A stretch of DNA of 62,000 nucleotides from Chrysomallon squamiferum (GCA_012295275.1 CM022678.1:8834659-8896658); one strand, 5' to 3'; positions 24,057-36,654 are shown, counted from the first letter of the stretch. Notes: generated by a model not told the origin, from the letters alone. Numbers and translations: made by a program.

Positions 24057-24498
24057 ATGAGGCACCCACCAATCAGAATCAGACCAGTGAGTTGTCCATT
24101 TCTTGGTTAATGTCGTGTCAAAGTTTTGACGATGATCAGCTCAATGTTGGTGACCTTGAGCCCCACAGTCACTACAGCCGACCATGTTGAACTACAACGA
24201 TTCTGACAGATGAAGTTGAAGAGTGTCACACCAGGTGACCAATCTCAACAGTCGAATGTCAGTGATCATGGAGAAAAACTTGAACCTTTAATGTCAGCCA
24301 TGCTAAAACCAGCCAAAGAAAAACACTTAAATCATTGAAAAGCAGAGGAAAGAGACGAGACTCCCAGAAAGATGACAACGTCTCCAACAAAGCCTAGGAA
24401 ACCTCCTCAAACATCACCAGTCACAGCTGATGTAGTTCCAGTCAAGGGGAGATAACTGGAAGCCACTGTTTCTCTGAATCTCAACACCAGATGAACCA
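24057..24498 (+). pseudogene. CAMSAP relic, post-CH linker exon
   Basis: Opens after ACTCAG. The first part reads SFDDDQLNVGDLEPHSHYSR in one frame to TGA 24188. From 24210 the frame shifts and reads SDHGEKLEPLMSAMLKPAKE, a hallmark CAMSAP motif. It then passes a TGA at 24336 and continues KAEERDETPRKMTTSPTKPR and TADVVPVKGR to a TAA at 24453. It ends at a GTAAGT donor. Confidence 0.8.
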
Positions 24499-24709
24499 GT
24501 AAGTGTCATTTCAGTGTATGACACTCCACTAACAAAGAAAATGTATTGATATATTAAATAATATGTATATTTGTTCATTTACACAGGATTAGAATTTCCT
24601 GGTGTATGTTTCTGTAATATGAAAAGTAAAGTAATGTATGATCTCTAAAATTTCAAATACTAGAGAAATAATTGTCTTATAGTCAGGAAATTTTATATTT
24701 TTATTATTG

Positions 24710-24940
24710 TTAAAAAGGTTTATTTAAATATTTTATGTTGAGAAATATATAATTAGGTAAAACTTTTAAACTATAACCATTTATTTTATTTGTATGCATG
24801 TATTTTGTTATATGCTTATACAACTCAGTTTTTTCTATGTTCAGTATTTCAGAAACTGTGACTGCTTGTTTCTGAAAATTGAAATCCTTCTTCAGCATTT
24901 TGATCTGCTGTTGGTGATGTGATGTCACCTTCATTTTCAC
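24710..24940 (-). other. ORF of doubtful status
   Basis: 76 codons on the minus strand (HHQQQIKMLKKDFNFQKQAV). An alternative frame of the same strand is acidic and Ser-rich (SESSENEGDITSPTADQN). Neither has clear splice sites. It could be an antisense coincidence. Confidence 0.2.
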
Positions 24941-25562
24941 TGGATTCAGAGGTTAGTTGTTTTTATATTTTTATTTAGTTTATAAGAATGACAATCCTTA
25001 AATATCACAGATATCGGGTTTATTTTAATTATAAATGTTGTTTGATATAAAATTTAGCTTCAAAGAATGATCAGATACAATTTTTTTTTTCTGATTTTTT
25101 CTTTTCATAGATGCCAATTTTGTTGTATCAAGCAGCAACCTTGAGAATTATCTAAAAAACAGCTGAAATCACTTTTCTCTGGTGTGTGGCAAAAGTTTTA
25201 TTTCTCTGTAACATTTATAATGAATTTAATGTATTTATGCAGTAATTAAGTATCCTAAAATTGTCAAGGATTGGGGAAAATAATGAAAAATGAAAAGATA
25301 AAATCATTAAAATCCTTTATTATTAGACAGGGTCCTTCATTAAATGGATTATTTATTTATTTATGATTTCAGTTTATTGTTTTTCTTGTTACTCTCATTA
25401 TTAATATAATTTATTTATCTGTTTTTAATCATGATCATCATTATTATTATTTTTATTTTATTATTGTTAATATTATAAACATTTGTTTTATGACTTCTGT
25501 GTCACTGAATATGATTGTTTTTTAAATTTCAGTATATCACATATTTTTTTTATTTCACACAG

Positions 25563-25689
25563 TTCTCTGGTGTGAGACACTACAAGTCTACCTAACTGTG
25601 AAGATTTCTGGTGAAACATTGGCTGACTACAATCTGAACAAACTGGAGGAAGGATCCCAGCTCTGTTATAAAATCTTCATTTACATCAG
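25563..25689 (+). CDS. Exon-like ORF, unassigned
   Basis: CACACAG acceptor, open frame (LWCETLQVYLTVKISGETLA, NKLEEGSQLCYKIFIYI) and ATCAG/GTACTG donor. A weaker exon-like piece lies upstream at 25111-25180 (NFVVSSSNLENYLKN, then a stop). It lies downstream of the CAMSAP relic on the same strand but is not a CAMSAP motif I know. Confidence 0.4.
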
Positions 25690-26162
25690 GTACTGCCTTT
25701 TTTGTTACACCTTGTTGTATTTGATTTAGATTCTTGAGAAAAATGGTTTTAATGTTATTCTATTGACAAAGATAACAGTCAGTAACAGTAAAATGATAGC
25801 AGCAATTCATCTGGTGATACAACATTTATAAATGTTGTGTTTTGGAAAAAAAAGATTTTTAAATAGTTTTAAAATAAAATATTATAGATGGCTATTTATT
25901 TTGTTTTGTTATTCTTATTATCTTATTTAAAAAGGTGTACTTGCCCAAGCAAAGAATTAGTTTTTAATTGTGTTCTTGGTTTTCAAAAGAAAAGTGAATT
26001 TTCTAAATTATAATATATTGGATTTTAGAGTCATCTGTTAATTGAGATATTTCACATTCCACTGTGCATGTGCCCATTGCCGGGTAATTCGAGGATGCAA
26101 ATTGCAAGATCTCAGCAAAATAGCCCTACTTGTAAATTGGTGGGCAAAACCAATCATTCTGT

Positions 26163-26511
26163 AATGGGAGGCCATGACCTGTGTTCAGTTATTAACTGTT
26201 CCAATTGCAGACATCTGGGAAATTTGTTATCCTTCTATCAATATCCAGCCAATGCAGATCAGAAACATTTGAGGGTAATCACTTCACATAGAAATGGAAA
26301 AGATTTTAATGTCACTGAAAACAGACAAGGGTTTGTTCAGCATATTTTGTAGGTGGGAAGCCAGTGAACTATGTACCCACTCTGAGTATTAGATGGGAAA
26401 TTGTCACAACACCTAGGATAACAAAAACAAATGAAATTAAACAGATGGTTCAGATAACTGCAGAGAACAATAGTTTCAGTTATATTCTTAATTATTCAAT
26501 CTACTGCAACT
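26163..26511 (+). pseudogene. THAP-domain relic
   Basis: From an ATG at 26163 the translation reads DLCSVINCSNCRHLGNLLSF and YQYPANADQ, then the NVTEN region. This is the spacing of a THAP zinc-dependent DNA-binding domain. The expected C-x2-H box and AVPTL-like end are found only after a frame change near 26330: RVCSAYFVGGKPVNYVPTL, with Tyr where the zinc-binding His should be. The shifted frame stays open to TAG at 26509-26511. THAP domains occur in host regulators and in P-element-type transposases; nothing nearby decides which. Confidence 0.65.
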
Positions 26512-28079
26512 AGTTGAGGTGTTTGTTGCTTGGAGTCACAAATACTGAGTAGGGGTTGTACAAGTATGTATGTGTTTATGTATTTAGAGAACAGACTATA
26601 CTGAGACCTTTTTAGCCATCGATTCAAAGTTAACAAAAGTCCATGACAGACATCATGGTCTTTTACGCTTGTGCACATAAAAGCTTTGTACATATCCATC
26701 CTAGAAATTTTTAAAATAATTTGAAATCAGGTGTTATCAAAATCCTAGGGTACAAGTTGCAGAGACTTTGTCCAAGTTGTTGCACTGCATTTTAATATGA
26801 ACCATTCTGTTGTAGATTTCTGTGGACTCTTTTTCTATGGCCCTTCCACCATCTAATGCAAAACATGTAGATGTTAGTTGTCAAAGTTTAAAGTCTCCTA
26901 TGAAGCTACTCATGTCACCCATAACAACCTGTCAAGCTGCTAATTTGTAAATAGACTAGTTTCAGTCTGTTTTGTCAAAGGATATTACTCTTTTTAGTAA
27001 AAAAATATGTTGTACATGTTTAGGAATGAATATGAAACATTTTAATTTTCTCAAAACATTTTCATGCTGAAGCATTAATATGAGATTATTTTAGGTATAA
27101 GGAGATGTTTTAATGTGTGATAAAAAGAGGAAAATACAGCTGAAGACTTTAAACAGTGGTGATGTCTTTTCTCCTCAATCAAGATATGATTTTATAATTT
27201 TATGTTTTTATGTTCTTTAATGACTATTAAATTATTACTGTTTAATCAGGTATTTCTAGTTTAATACATTCAGTCAAAGATTAATATTAAAATTAAAATA
27301 TACTGTTCTACAAAAACAAAACAGATACTGTCTTCAAACATCAAGACATTCTTTACTGAACCTATTAATATGGTGTAGTTGTTGGTATGGAAAATGTTTA
27401 AATGATAATCATTATTATTTAATTGTGTTTTACAAGAATCTCATTATGGAATGTTAGAATGTTCAATCACTAATATCTTGGGAACAATATTTTAGATTTT
27501 TATATAATTTTCACTGCTAAGACAAAGCTCCTTAAATTCATTGTTTTACTGTTGATTAGAGATTGACAATAAACCACAGTTGTTTGTTTATAAATAAAAT
27601 GAATCCAGGTGGATTATGATAGATAACAGTACACAATTACCTCTACAGTAAAGATTACAATTTACAAACCTAAGGAACCTAGGATCTGAGACTTGAGGTT
27701 CCACTAACTTGAAATAGTAGACTTGACAGGGCAGACAACAAGTAATTATACACTTTGATTCAGGTTGTAGAAATATCATCCTGAATGAAACAATTCCAGT
27801 GAAAGTCTGTCTCTCATGTGTCATTGATGTAACTGTGGAAGTCAGATTTCTAATATTTCTTAATAAGTGATTTTTAAAGAAAAGTCTTCCCATTTCAATG
27901 AACAATAGCTACTTAATATTTTCAATTAAATTGATGCACAATATAGATAAGTAAGTTTTGAAGCAGTAGATTAATTAGCCCTAACAGCAAATATATATAT
28001 ATAGTGTGTTACTTTATTGTAATAAAAATTATTAGTATTAATATTAAAGCAGTAGATATTTTCACTACTATTATTACCG
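26512..28079. other. No recognised gene
   Basis: A 105-codon minus-strand ORF (27588-27905, CIITCCLPCQVYYFKLVEPQ) has no domain I recognise. I see no transposase core downstream of the THAP relic. Confidence 0.35.
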
Positions 28080-28111
<32 letters not shown>

Positions 28112-28190
28112 CTTCTTCTTCTTCTTCTTCTTCTTCTTCTTCTCATTATTATTATTATTATTATTATTATGATTATTATTATTTATAGGA
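28080..28190. repeat. (GTT)n(CTT)n(ATT)n compound microsatellite
   Basis: Three adjoining trinucleotide runs that differ only in the first base of the triplet, suggesting one run that mutated and re-expanded. Confidence 0.95.
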
Positions 28191-28199
28191 TGGTTTGAT

Positions 28200-28710
28200 G
28201 GAGTTCAGTGCACAGACATGTGAAAGCAGAAATGAAAATCCATGGCCAAGTTTGATGAAGATTTGAGTTTTTGCTATCAAAGTTTTGATAGTTGATGCCA
28301 GACTGATTCAGAAATCATGAAACAGATGCTGGATTCAGTTCTGCCTCTTTTTTCAGTCAGTCACAGCAGTGAGAAAAATGTTTGACCAGACACAGCACCA
28401 AGTACAGTCAAGTCTGCAGTAGTCTTAAACAAGAACAAATATTTCAAATGATACTAATGAGTGAGAAAAATAAAAACATTCAGACAATACATGATAGGGA
28501 AAATGATGTTTATTTCAAAGTGTATTGCAAACAGTGGTGAAAAATATGACATTAAGTCTTGATATAAATTTGAAAAGAAAGAGAATATGATTGATCATAG
28601 AAATTACTGATTACTTGCATTAAAAACAAAATAAATAAAATAATAATGTTTATTTTAAGGACTTTTTTTTAAAAATATATTTCTTGTTTCATGTTTTTAA
28701 TTTTTATTAC

Positions 28711-28753
<43 letters not shown>

Positions 28754-30400
28754 TTTATTATTTTTTTATTTTTTTACTTAATCATATAATCCAAATATTA
28801 AATAATAATTAAATACCAAGACTTGTGGTAAAGATTTACCCAATAAAACATAAAATGGAAGGAAATATGTAAACCTACATATGCATGTATTTGTTGTTTC
28901 GAAGATAAAACCAGAAATTAGAAATTTACTTAATTAGTAATTTGCAGGTTATTTTGTCTGTCAAATTATATATTAACTTAAAACATTTTTGTAAACAAAT
29001 GTCTTGGTATTCTTTTTTATAGTTTTACTGGATAAATCAGAAATCTTAAAATTTTTAGTAGTTTTTCTAAAATTATATTTTTCAGATGAAAAAGTATTTT
29101 TGTTGAAATAAATATTGTAAATTATTTTGTTTTCAATTATAATTTTTTAGCCAACATTATCAAACTGCAGTAACAAATTCCTATTTAGGAGGATAATTTT
29201 TGTTTATATTTTGACATATTAACCCAAATAAAGTATTTAATAATCATAATTTCTTCTGTTACAATTATATTAAGTAAATTTCTTAAATGGATAAATTCAT
29301 AGGTATATTAATTAGAAGGTCTATAAGATTATTTGAATTTTCTGATTCTGAAATGTGTTGTAACAAAATCAAATGAAAAATCAAAGTCTAGTTTAAACTC
29401 TTTAGAGTAAGAAAATTAAATAAATAAATAAACAGGTGTAATCTTATTTTGGATTTTAAAGAAAAAACAAACATGCATTTTGGATTATATTTCTTTCAAA
29501 CGCACGCACAGAATTTTATCCATGTCTATTTTTAGTTCCACCTGTAGATGTACAAAAAATGCAGAGCCTATGAACAGGTGAATAAAATGATGTAATTTTA
29601 TCTTGTATGTGTTCATAACTTGGAATCACACCTGTAGGTACCACTAAGAACTACATCAAACATTCTGAAATCAAGTATGGATATCATTTATATGACTCTA
29701 GTAGATATGGAATATAGTTGATATGGGATATAGTAGTATACTATGGGTATAGCAGATATAGTGTAGTAGATACTATAGTAAATGTGAATATAATAGGTAC
29801 TGTTGAGATATTTTACTACAACAGTTCATTTAAAAAAATGTATTCATATTTGAAAGTATTGTATTATTTGTTTATTAATTTGAATCTTTACTGTTATAAT
29901 TATCACATCAAAATTATCATTATTATCAAAACATGCCAGAGATATTGTAGATAAACAAATAAATAAAAATGAATCACAAGCTCTCACAAATTATATATAA
30001 ATGTTAATGTGAACACACACACCCACACAAATATCCAGTGAGTTATTTTATTTGGATATTATGTGAATGTATCATCCCTCCCTATTCTAACCAGGCTAAC
30101 CATTTTACTTCATCCATTTATATCTCTTATTTATCATCCATCCATCTTTCAGTCCCATACTTCCACAAGTATACATGAATCCAGTGATTAATCTAAGCAC
30201 AAAGAATCTTTTTTTTCTCACAATCACATCAAGCTGAAACTTCCAGTTTGTCACAAATGTTGTCACCTGTGATTGAAACAGACTCCTGCACTTGTCCAGT
30301 CTGCTTATTTGTATATAAATAAATAAATAAAAATGAATAAATGTATAAATAAATAAATAACAAATAAATAAAATGATAATGACAGGCCAGGAGTTGGTTT
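28200..30400. other. AT-rich sequence, no gene seen
   Basis: Holds an (ATT)n run at 28703-28753 and degenerate ATAGTAGATAT repeats at 29690-29800. No exon, RNA gene or transposon is recognised. Confidence 0.45.
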
Positions 30401-30540
30401 GTTTACACATACATACACACATCCACACACACATACATAACACACACACACACACATACGTACACATACATAGATACACACAAATACATACATACACACA
30501 CATACACACACATACATACACACACACAGACATAAACACT
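30400..30540. repeat. CACA/CATA microsatellite
   Basis: Irregular mix of ACAC and ACAT steps. The long ORFs on both strands here are repeat artefacts. Confidence 0.9.
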
Positions 30541-30643
30541 CACAAAGACACTGGAGGTGTAAAAAGATAGATGAATGAAAGGATAAATGAATAGAGACAC
30601 ATAATAAAATATTACATTAATGACTTTTATTCTCAGATGATCT

Positions 30644-31061
30644 CTACAAACTAATCAGTGTTTCAGTGTAAACTAATACGATAGTTAGCACGGAGTTGTC
30701 TCCGGCCACGTAGTCTTTACGTAGATAGGATTTATCTCTGACCTTATTATACTGTACACTGACGTTATTGGATTTGTCCTGTAACCGATGGAAAAGTGAT
30801 GTTAAATTTAATTGAAGAAGTGCATAGTTAAAATCTGAAGGAGAATGGGAGTTACGTCTCTGAAAGTTTCTTTTACAATAATAATAATAATAAAATTAAA
30901 ATTAAAATATCCGCATACGAAAATAAATAACGGTAATAAAAACTATATGAATATAACTGAAACCAAAGAGAAATATTCGGTTTAATCCGCCTGGTTTGTT
31001 TTTGTTGCCGTTCCGATGAATGCGTCTGGTCATAGCCGTGTAATGAAATAATACCTTTCAT
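30644..31061 (-). CDS. Unassigned gene candidate, two open segments
   Basis: From a CTTTCAG acceptor (exon base 30859) a 71-codon frame without methionine runs to TAG at 30644: SPSDFNYALLQLNLTSLFHR, then KVRDKSYLRKDYVAGDNSVL. Composition is mixed and protein-like, unlike the repeat ORFs around it. Upstream, an ATG at 31061 opens MKGIISLHGYDQTHSSERQQ, running into an (ATT)n tract. The DNA here is richer in CpG than its flanks, as near a promoter. No good donor joins the two parts, so the model is uncertain. I do not recognise the product. Confidence 0.4.
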
Positions 31062-32440
31062 TTTGATATTAGAGTGCGCGCTTTATTTTGAAGGAAATCT
31101 AATTCAGTACAAAGCTTAGCAAGGGGGAGATAAACCACGGAACTGGTGTTAACACGAGACATGTTTCATGTATATTTTGGAAATGAATGGAAGGAAATAA
31201 ATAAATAAACGCCCAATCAGGTAATCAATCTACAAGATATTTGCTGTAAATTGTAAATTTTTCGGAAAACATCAAGTTAGTTCGTTTTGTGTTAAATAGT
31301 GACGAGGCATTCTTTGTTTACATTGTGCACCTATAATCGTTTCAACGATAGCCGTATTTTTATTATTACTTAAATACAGGATGGAACTAATAAAACAATT
31401 TTCAACTGGCAATAAATATAAACATTTGTTCAAGAATAAACGTCGACTGCATAAACTAGTCCAGTGGAAAAATTGTAACTGTTGTTTTTATTTAGTGCAT
31501 GGCTGCAGCTTAACACTTTGAATCATTTAAATGTATCATTATTCCATATTTGTAACAATCGATCGCATAATATTGTTTTAACAGCAAGTTTTGACTTGAA
31601 TTTATGTTACACATGTCACATTCATCTAGTATACATTTTGTAAAACAAAAAGATAAATGTGATCTAGCATTTGTAATGTGATGACATCCATACAGTAATA
31701 TAATTATATATTATATATATATATTTACAATCTTATTAGTTCATAAATTAAATTCTCAACCTTTTTCTTTTCTCAGTATAGGAAACAGTCTTTGAAGTTC
31801 AACAAAGTGAATCTTTCTTGATATTTACAAAGGAACCAGACTTACTTAAGACAAGTTCAAGGTATTTTAGCTTGAGTTATAATTTCTGTACTTAATAATT
31901 AACAATGCAAATAGCTTGATGTACAATAATATGATAAAAGTCTTACACAAGAATTTGTCTTACTGGATATCTTTACAAGTTTCATACCTGAATCAAATGT
32001 TCCTTCAAAATAGTTAAAGCATGGTACATATTTTTCTTATTTCCTTTTAGTAAATTAATAGAAATCATATTTTATATAGGATCCTTCTCGAAAACAACAA
32101 TACTGATTCAATTTGACCAGACAGTACTTTCAGTTGTTTGTTAGTGATGGATGTAAATAATATTTGTCAAACATCTTGATAGTGTAATTGCTTGGTAATA
32201 GTACAGATAAGATTGCTTGCCTCAGTTCTTTTATTTCCTAGATTTCCTTCTAGTGAAGCTGTGAGAATTACTGCTGTTTCAAATATAACATTAAAATGAA
32301 AGAACATATTCAGAATGACATATTTTAAGAAAGAAAATTAATGTAGGTTTGAAAGTGAAATCTTTTTGGTTATGTTATTAGTATTTTTTAGTCATGATAA
32401 ACAACATGAACAAATTAAGATAGTAATAGTTTTTATTTGA
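31062..32440. other. No recognised gene
   Basis: AT-rich unique sequence with modest CpG content to about 31460, then featureless. Confidence 0.4.
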
Positions 32441-32452
32441 CATGTGCAGGAT

Positions 32453-34310
32453 ATCCTAGTTTATTGTTAAGAGATTATCACCACTTTTATCAAGTTTATC
32501 ACTTTACTTGTGATTAGTTGTGCAGTGAGTTAAAACAAATACTTTTAGATTTATATCTAATAATATGGACATAGTAATTGTTGTACAGGATTTCAGTTAA
32601 TTACCAGTGAAAACAAGATAATGAGAGAACCTGTCAGTTCTACAACCCACCATCTAAATAACTGACATGTCAGCTGTTTGATCACTTCCTTTATTTAAAT
32701 TCTGTACAGTGACTATCACACCAACTATAAATGTTGGAACCATCTGACAGAATTAAGCTGAAGTTATATACATAGGTAATATGTTTAAATTATATATATG
32801 TAAGTTTATAATAGGATCTTCTCTTTCTCTATCTACATATATATATAGATATACATATATGCAACATTTGGTGGAAAAAGTGGTTTTGGAATACAGGAAC
32901 CAAGTATTGTATATTTGGAAATCTATCAATATCTTGTTTTTAGAACAGTTTATATTTCTAAGATAAAGGAAACCTAAGAAAAAATGTATTGATTTTAGCA
33001 TATCCTATTTTATTGTTAAGAGATTATCACTACTGTTGTGAAGTTTATCAATTTACTGGTGAGCAGTTGTGCAGTGAGTAGTTCTACTTAAAAATTAAGA
33101 TTGTTTCCCAGAGGCAACCTAAAAACAAATATATTTAGATTTATATCTAATAATATGGAGGTAGAAATTATTACCGAGGTTAAATACCTATTCCTTATTT
33201 TAAGTAAATCTGGATCATCGAATACTAAAAAAGATTTTATCACCTGAGGTTCAGATGCAGTGTTTGCTATGTTAAAAAAAAATGTAGAGAATTCAGTTTA
33301 TTACTTCACTGTCACTTACATTTGTTAGACAAGTTTGTAAAACCTAAAATATTATATGGATGTGAAATCTGGGGTTTTATTAATTTAGATATAACTGAAA
33401 GGCTTTATATGCAAATACATAAAAATGTATTGTTAACTGTAAAGAGTTTAAATTGTCTGGTGTGCTGTAGATATTTTTATTGATATAAATAATTTATCAA
33501 ATCCTTGATTATCTTGTATAAAAGCTATACTGGATGAATGTGGTTTATGTAACATATATCTATATGTGGAAGTGAAGATCTTGTGGTTAGAACATGCTGT
33601 TAAAAGAATGTTGTAGTCAGTTGTTACAAAAATGGAATAGACATAAATTTGAGTCATGAAAAGGAATTTATTATACAATGCTTAAAGGTGAATTTAAATT
33701 AGAACATTATGTTTACAGCTGCCAGTTGGAAAATGGTAGAGCATTATGTAAATATAGAACCAGTAATGTGAAAGTTCCTATGGTATCTGGTAGATGGTTT
33801 AATACTGAAAGGGTAAATACAGAACAAGTAATATCAAACTTCCTATGGTATCTGGTAGATGGTTTAATACTGAAAGGGTAAATATAGAACAAGTAATATC
33901 AAACTTCCTATGGTATCTGGTAGATGGTTTAATACTGAAAGGGAAGAGAGAATATTTCATTTATGTAATTCTGATATTGGTGATGAGTTCTACTATATTT
34001 TTGAGTGTACATTTTTCTCTTTTGAGAGAAGTAAATATATACCACACTAATATAGACTTAGACCAAATATAATAACATTTCAACATTTATTTTCTGGTAC
34101 AAAAAGGACTTCACTTTTGTATAAACTTGTCATTGAGAGAATCAGTCTTCTGGGTTAAATAAAAATTAATATGTTTTGTGTCACTACAGAAAATACTGTT
34201 TAAATTAGGTTCTTTTTATGTGTTATCAATACTGCTTGCATTGCAGTCTTGTCTTGTCTTGATAGATGTTGTAAGTGCTAATTAGGGGCAGTAAAATGTA
34301 TACAATCTTG
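32453..34310 (+). mobile_element. LINE 3' half, second family, rearranged
   Basis: Broken frames read, in order: VEIITEVKYL (33165), FAMLKKNVENS, ILYGCEIWG-like (33350), then KYRTSNVKVPMVSGRWFN (33740) and CNSDIGDEFYYIFECTFF (33965). These are the C-terminal blocks of an invertebrate LINE reverse transcriptase with a terminal CCHC-like knuckle. The block around 32453-32570 recurs at 33004-33150. A 61 bp stretch at 33762-33940 is present three times. It has many stops and is inactive. Its 3' blocks are related to the fragments at 3.7 and 59.8 kb. Confidence 0.7.
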
Positions 34311-35631
34311 AATCAGAAAATAATTAATGCTGCAGGTGTGATAAGTGAAGCAGAAACAAATGTTTCTTAGCTTTGTACTTGCTTAGATTGAATATCTTTA
34401 TCTCATTGGACCACTGACCTTCTTATAAATAAAATAATTATTAGTTGACATTAACTCATTTATTCAACTGGTATGTCAGATAAAAATCAATTTTGGTATG
34501 AAACCTGAATACAGAAGTGATAATTTGTCAAATAAAAGAGAAAAGAAATGAAAACATTTCAGTGTTTTTATTCTTTAATTTTAACTAACGTTTTATTACT
34601 GCTACATCAGAAGTGCTAAGACCACCTTCATTATGACGACTTCAAATACTGTTAGTAATTACTACCACTACAAATACCAACTACTACTAACTACTATTAG
34701 GACTACAAATATTACTATCACTAAAATTACTGACTACTACTAACACTGAAAGAACTAACTAGTGTTAGGTTGTTTGCTTAGTAGATAGATAAACATGTGC
34801 TCTGCAATTCATGAATACTGAGTGGTATGTAGTTATATTACTTACTGTGTGAATCAAATACGTAAAATTACAATAAGTAAACAATGTCGAATAGCAAATG
34901 GTAAACAGATAACAGACGCAGGTTAGAGCAGAGCATTAAGGAAGCACATAGTTACGTACATTCAGTAATGTCTTTTACTGTCTGTTATGACATGCAGTTC
35001 TATAGTCATGTACAAACAGCAATATTGAGAATGTCCAGTACGATACTACAGCTGAATAATTAATATTCATTAAAATTCTTATTTCCATTAAGGCACGGAC
35101 ATTAACTGATACATTTAATAAATCCTTACTTCTACAGTATTTTTGATGACTGCACTGAAAAAACAACTGTAACAAATCTTCCAGGAAGTCATTTTTTTTT
35201 TTTTTAGGTTAGTATTATTAATTTTTTTTTATGTTTTTTTTTTGTTTATGTATTTGCAAAACTTGAGATGAATGTTTTTTCTCAGATATATTAAGTTACT
35301 AAAATCCCATAATTTCACATCCATACATTAATATATGTTTTATAATGTTGTCATTCAAATCTGACAGTCAATTTATAAACTAATTTCTCGATATCTTGTT
35401 TTAGTGCAGAAAACTGTTGAGCTTCATTGAATCTTTCTTGGTATTTATGAAGGATTCAGAACTAATGAAATCAATTCCAAGTATTTGACTGGAGTAACAA
35501 TTTCTCTTTCTTTATTATTATACATCAGTCTTAGGGAAACAATTCTGAAAGTGCCTTTTGAAAACCAATAATTTTCAGGTTTCCCAATATATTTCAAACA
35601 AATCTAGCTGATGATATAAATCACCCGGTTT

Positions 35632-35680
<49 letters not shown>

Positions 35681-36080
35681 CAGTGCTATATAAGCATAAA
35701 ATCACATAGATAACTTAATGTATATTAACAGTTTTTCATAAATACACGTGTTACTTTTCGTACCTGAAGACGATACTACATCATTTATGTATAATCAAAA
35801 TGAGAAAGATGACAAATTTTCTTCTTGTCTTACTCGAAAATTGAAAGAAAACGTGATTTGGAAAATGTAGGGTGCAAAAATGTATTAAATTTATAATTAA
35901 ATAAAATCCGTTGTATAAAATTATCTACTTGAATAAAATACATCAGTTTAAATATTGCATATCCTCCACTGCTTTAACTAGTTACTTTTTTATTATTTTC
36001 AGAAATAAATAAGAAGAATCACAACCTGGGATAAAATGTGAAGTGAGTAAAATAATTCCATGAAATAACAAAAAATAGGA
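34311..36080. other. No recognised gene
   Basis: ACT-rich triplets near 34610-34760 and poly(T) tracts at 35195-35240 and 35650-35677. Otherwise AT-rich unique sequence. Confidence 0.4.
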
Positions 36081-36094
36081 ATTTATAGCAGAGA

Positions 36095-36240
36095 GAAAAG
36101 GTTTAAATGCGAAGTCTGTATGGAATGAATTTTCTAAAAATGAGGATATAAAAATGAAGATGGCAACTCACAGGAATGAAGAATTATTCAGCATCCATAC
36201 TGGTAAGAAACCGACTGCAGGTCAGTGCCGCAGTTCTGTG
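36095..36240 (+). pseudogene. C2H2 zinc-finger remnant
   Basis: One frame reads KRFKCEVCME. After a single frame change near 36130 it continues FSKNEDIKMKMATHRNEE and IHTGKKPTAGQCRSSV. This is the C-x2-C, Phe, H-x3-H plan with the HTGKKP linker, but the first zinc-binding His position is Lys. Frameshift and lost ligand make it non-functional. It is too short to name a gene. Confidence 0.5.
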
Positions 36241-36283
36241 TGATGAAGCTGACTGCAGGTCAGTGCCGCAGTTCTGTGTGATG
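36213..36283. repeat. 38 bp tandem duplication
   Basis: GACTGCAGGTCAGTGCCGCA followed by GTTCTGTGTGATG occurs at 36213 and again at 36251. Confidence 0.9.
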
Positions 36284-36654
36284 CTGTGAGCAACACTGCA
36301 CCACTGTCGTCCTCACTTGTTGGTGCAGCACAGTCGTCTACATGAGAGATGTGAAAAGCAAATTCAAGTTAATATTTTCATATTCTGAAATAGAAAACTG
36401 TTTGAATTGAAGTCCGTGTTTGAGGTTAGTGTTTGTTTTTCCTTTCGAATGAAAAAAATCTAAACTTGAGAGAGAGAGAGAGATTTACATTTTGCTTCAC
36501 AATCACTGAAACTTTTTTCCAGACAATCAGTTTTATTCTGTATCATTAACATTCTGAAATTATACTTCAGTAAAGCTCAGCCCTGAAAAATAATACATGA
36601 CATTGCAAAACAAATTTTGGATTATGACAGAACTGATTTGGTTGTTTTATTGTT

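Larger units (their letters stand above)
14582..24498 (+). pseudogene. CAMSAP/Patronin relic, introns retained
   Basis: Exon pieces in order match the N-terminal half of CAMSAP, the calponin-homology-containing protein that binds microtubule minus ends. They are: 14582-14690 (LSRKGIYIMEKDESPVTE), 15000-15085 (HMALIDVVMLAYASEVVSVE), 15922-16051 (VTVPVMTDILKDI), 16402-16640 (DICLKDGLGIANSLHNLRL, then TELFFWFEMIK) and 24057-24498 (LEPLMSAMLKPAKEKHLN). The last is the conserved linker motif beyond the CH domain. Disablements: TGA at 14685, TGA at 15988, a frame change near 16491-16503, TGA at 16529, a frame change near 24190-24207, TGA at 24336 and TAA at 24453. Splice borders and several phases still fit, so this is a duplicated or decayed gene and not a retrocopy. 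The first exons, parts of the CH domain, the coiled coils and the CKK domain were not found. LINE pieces occupy the large intron. Homology rests on recalled CAMSAP sequence. Confidence 0.82.
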
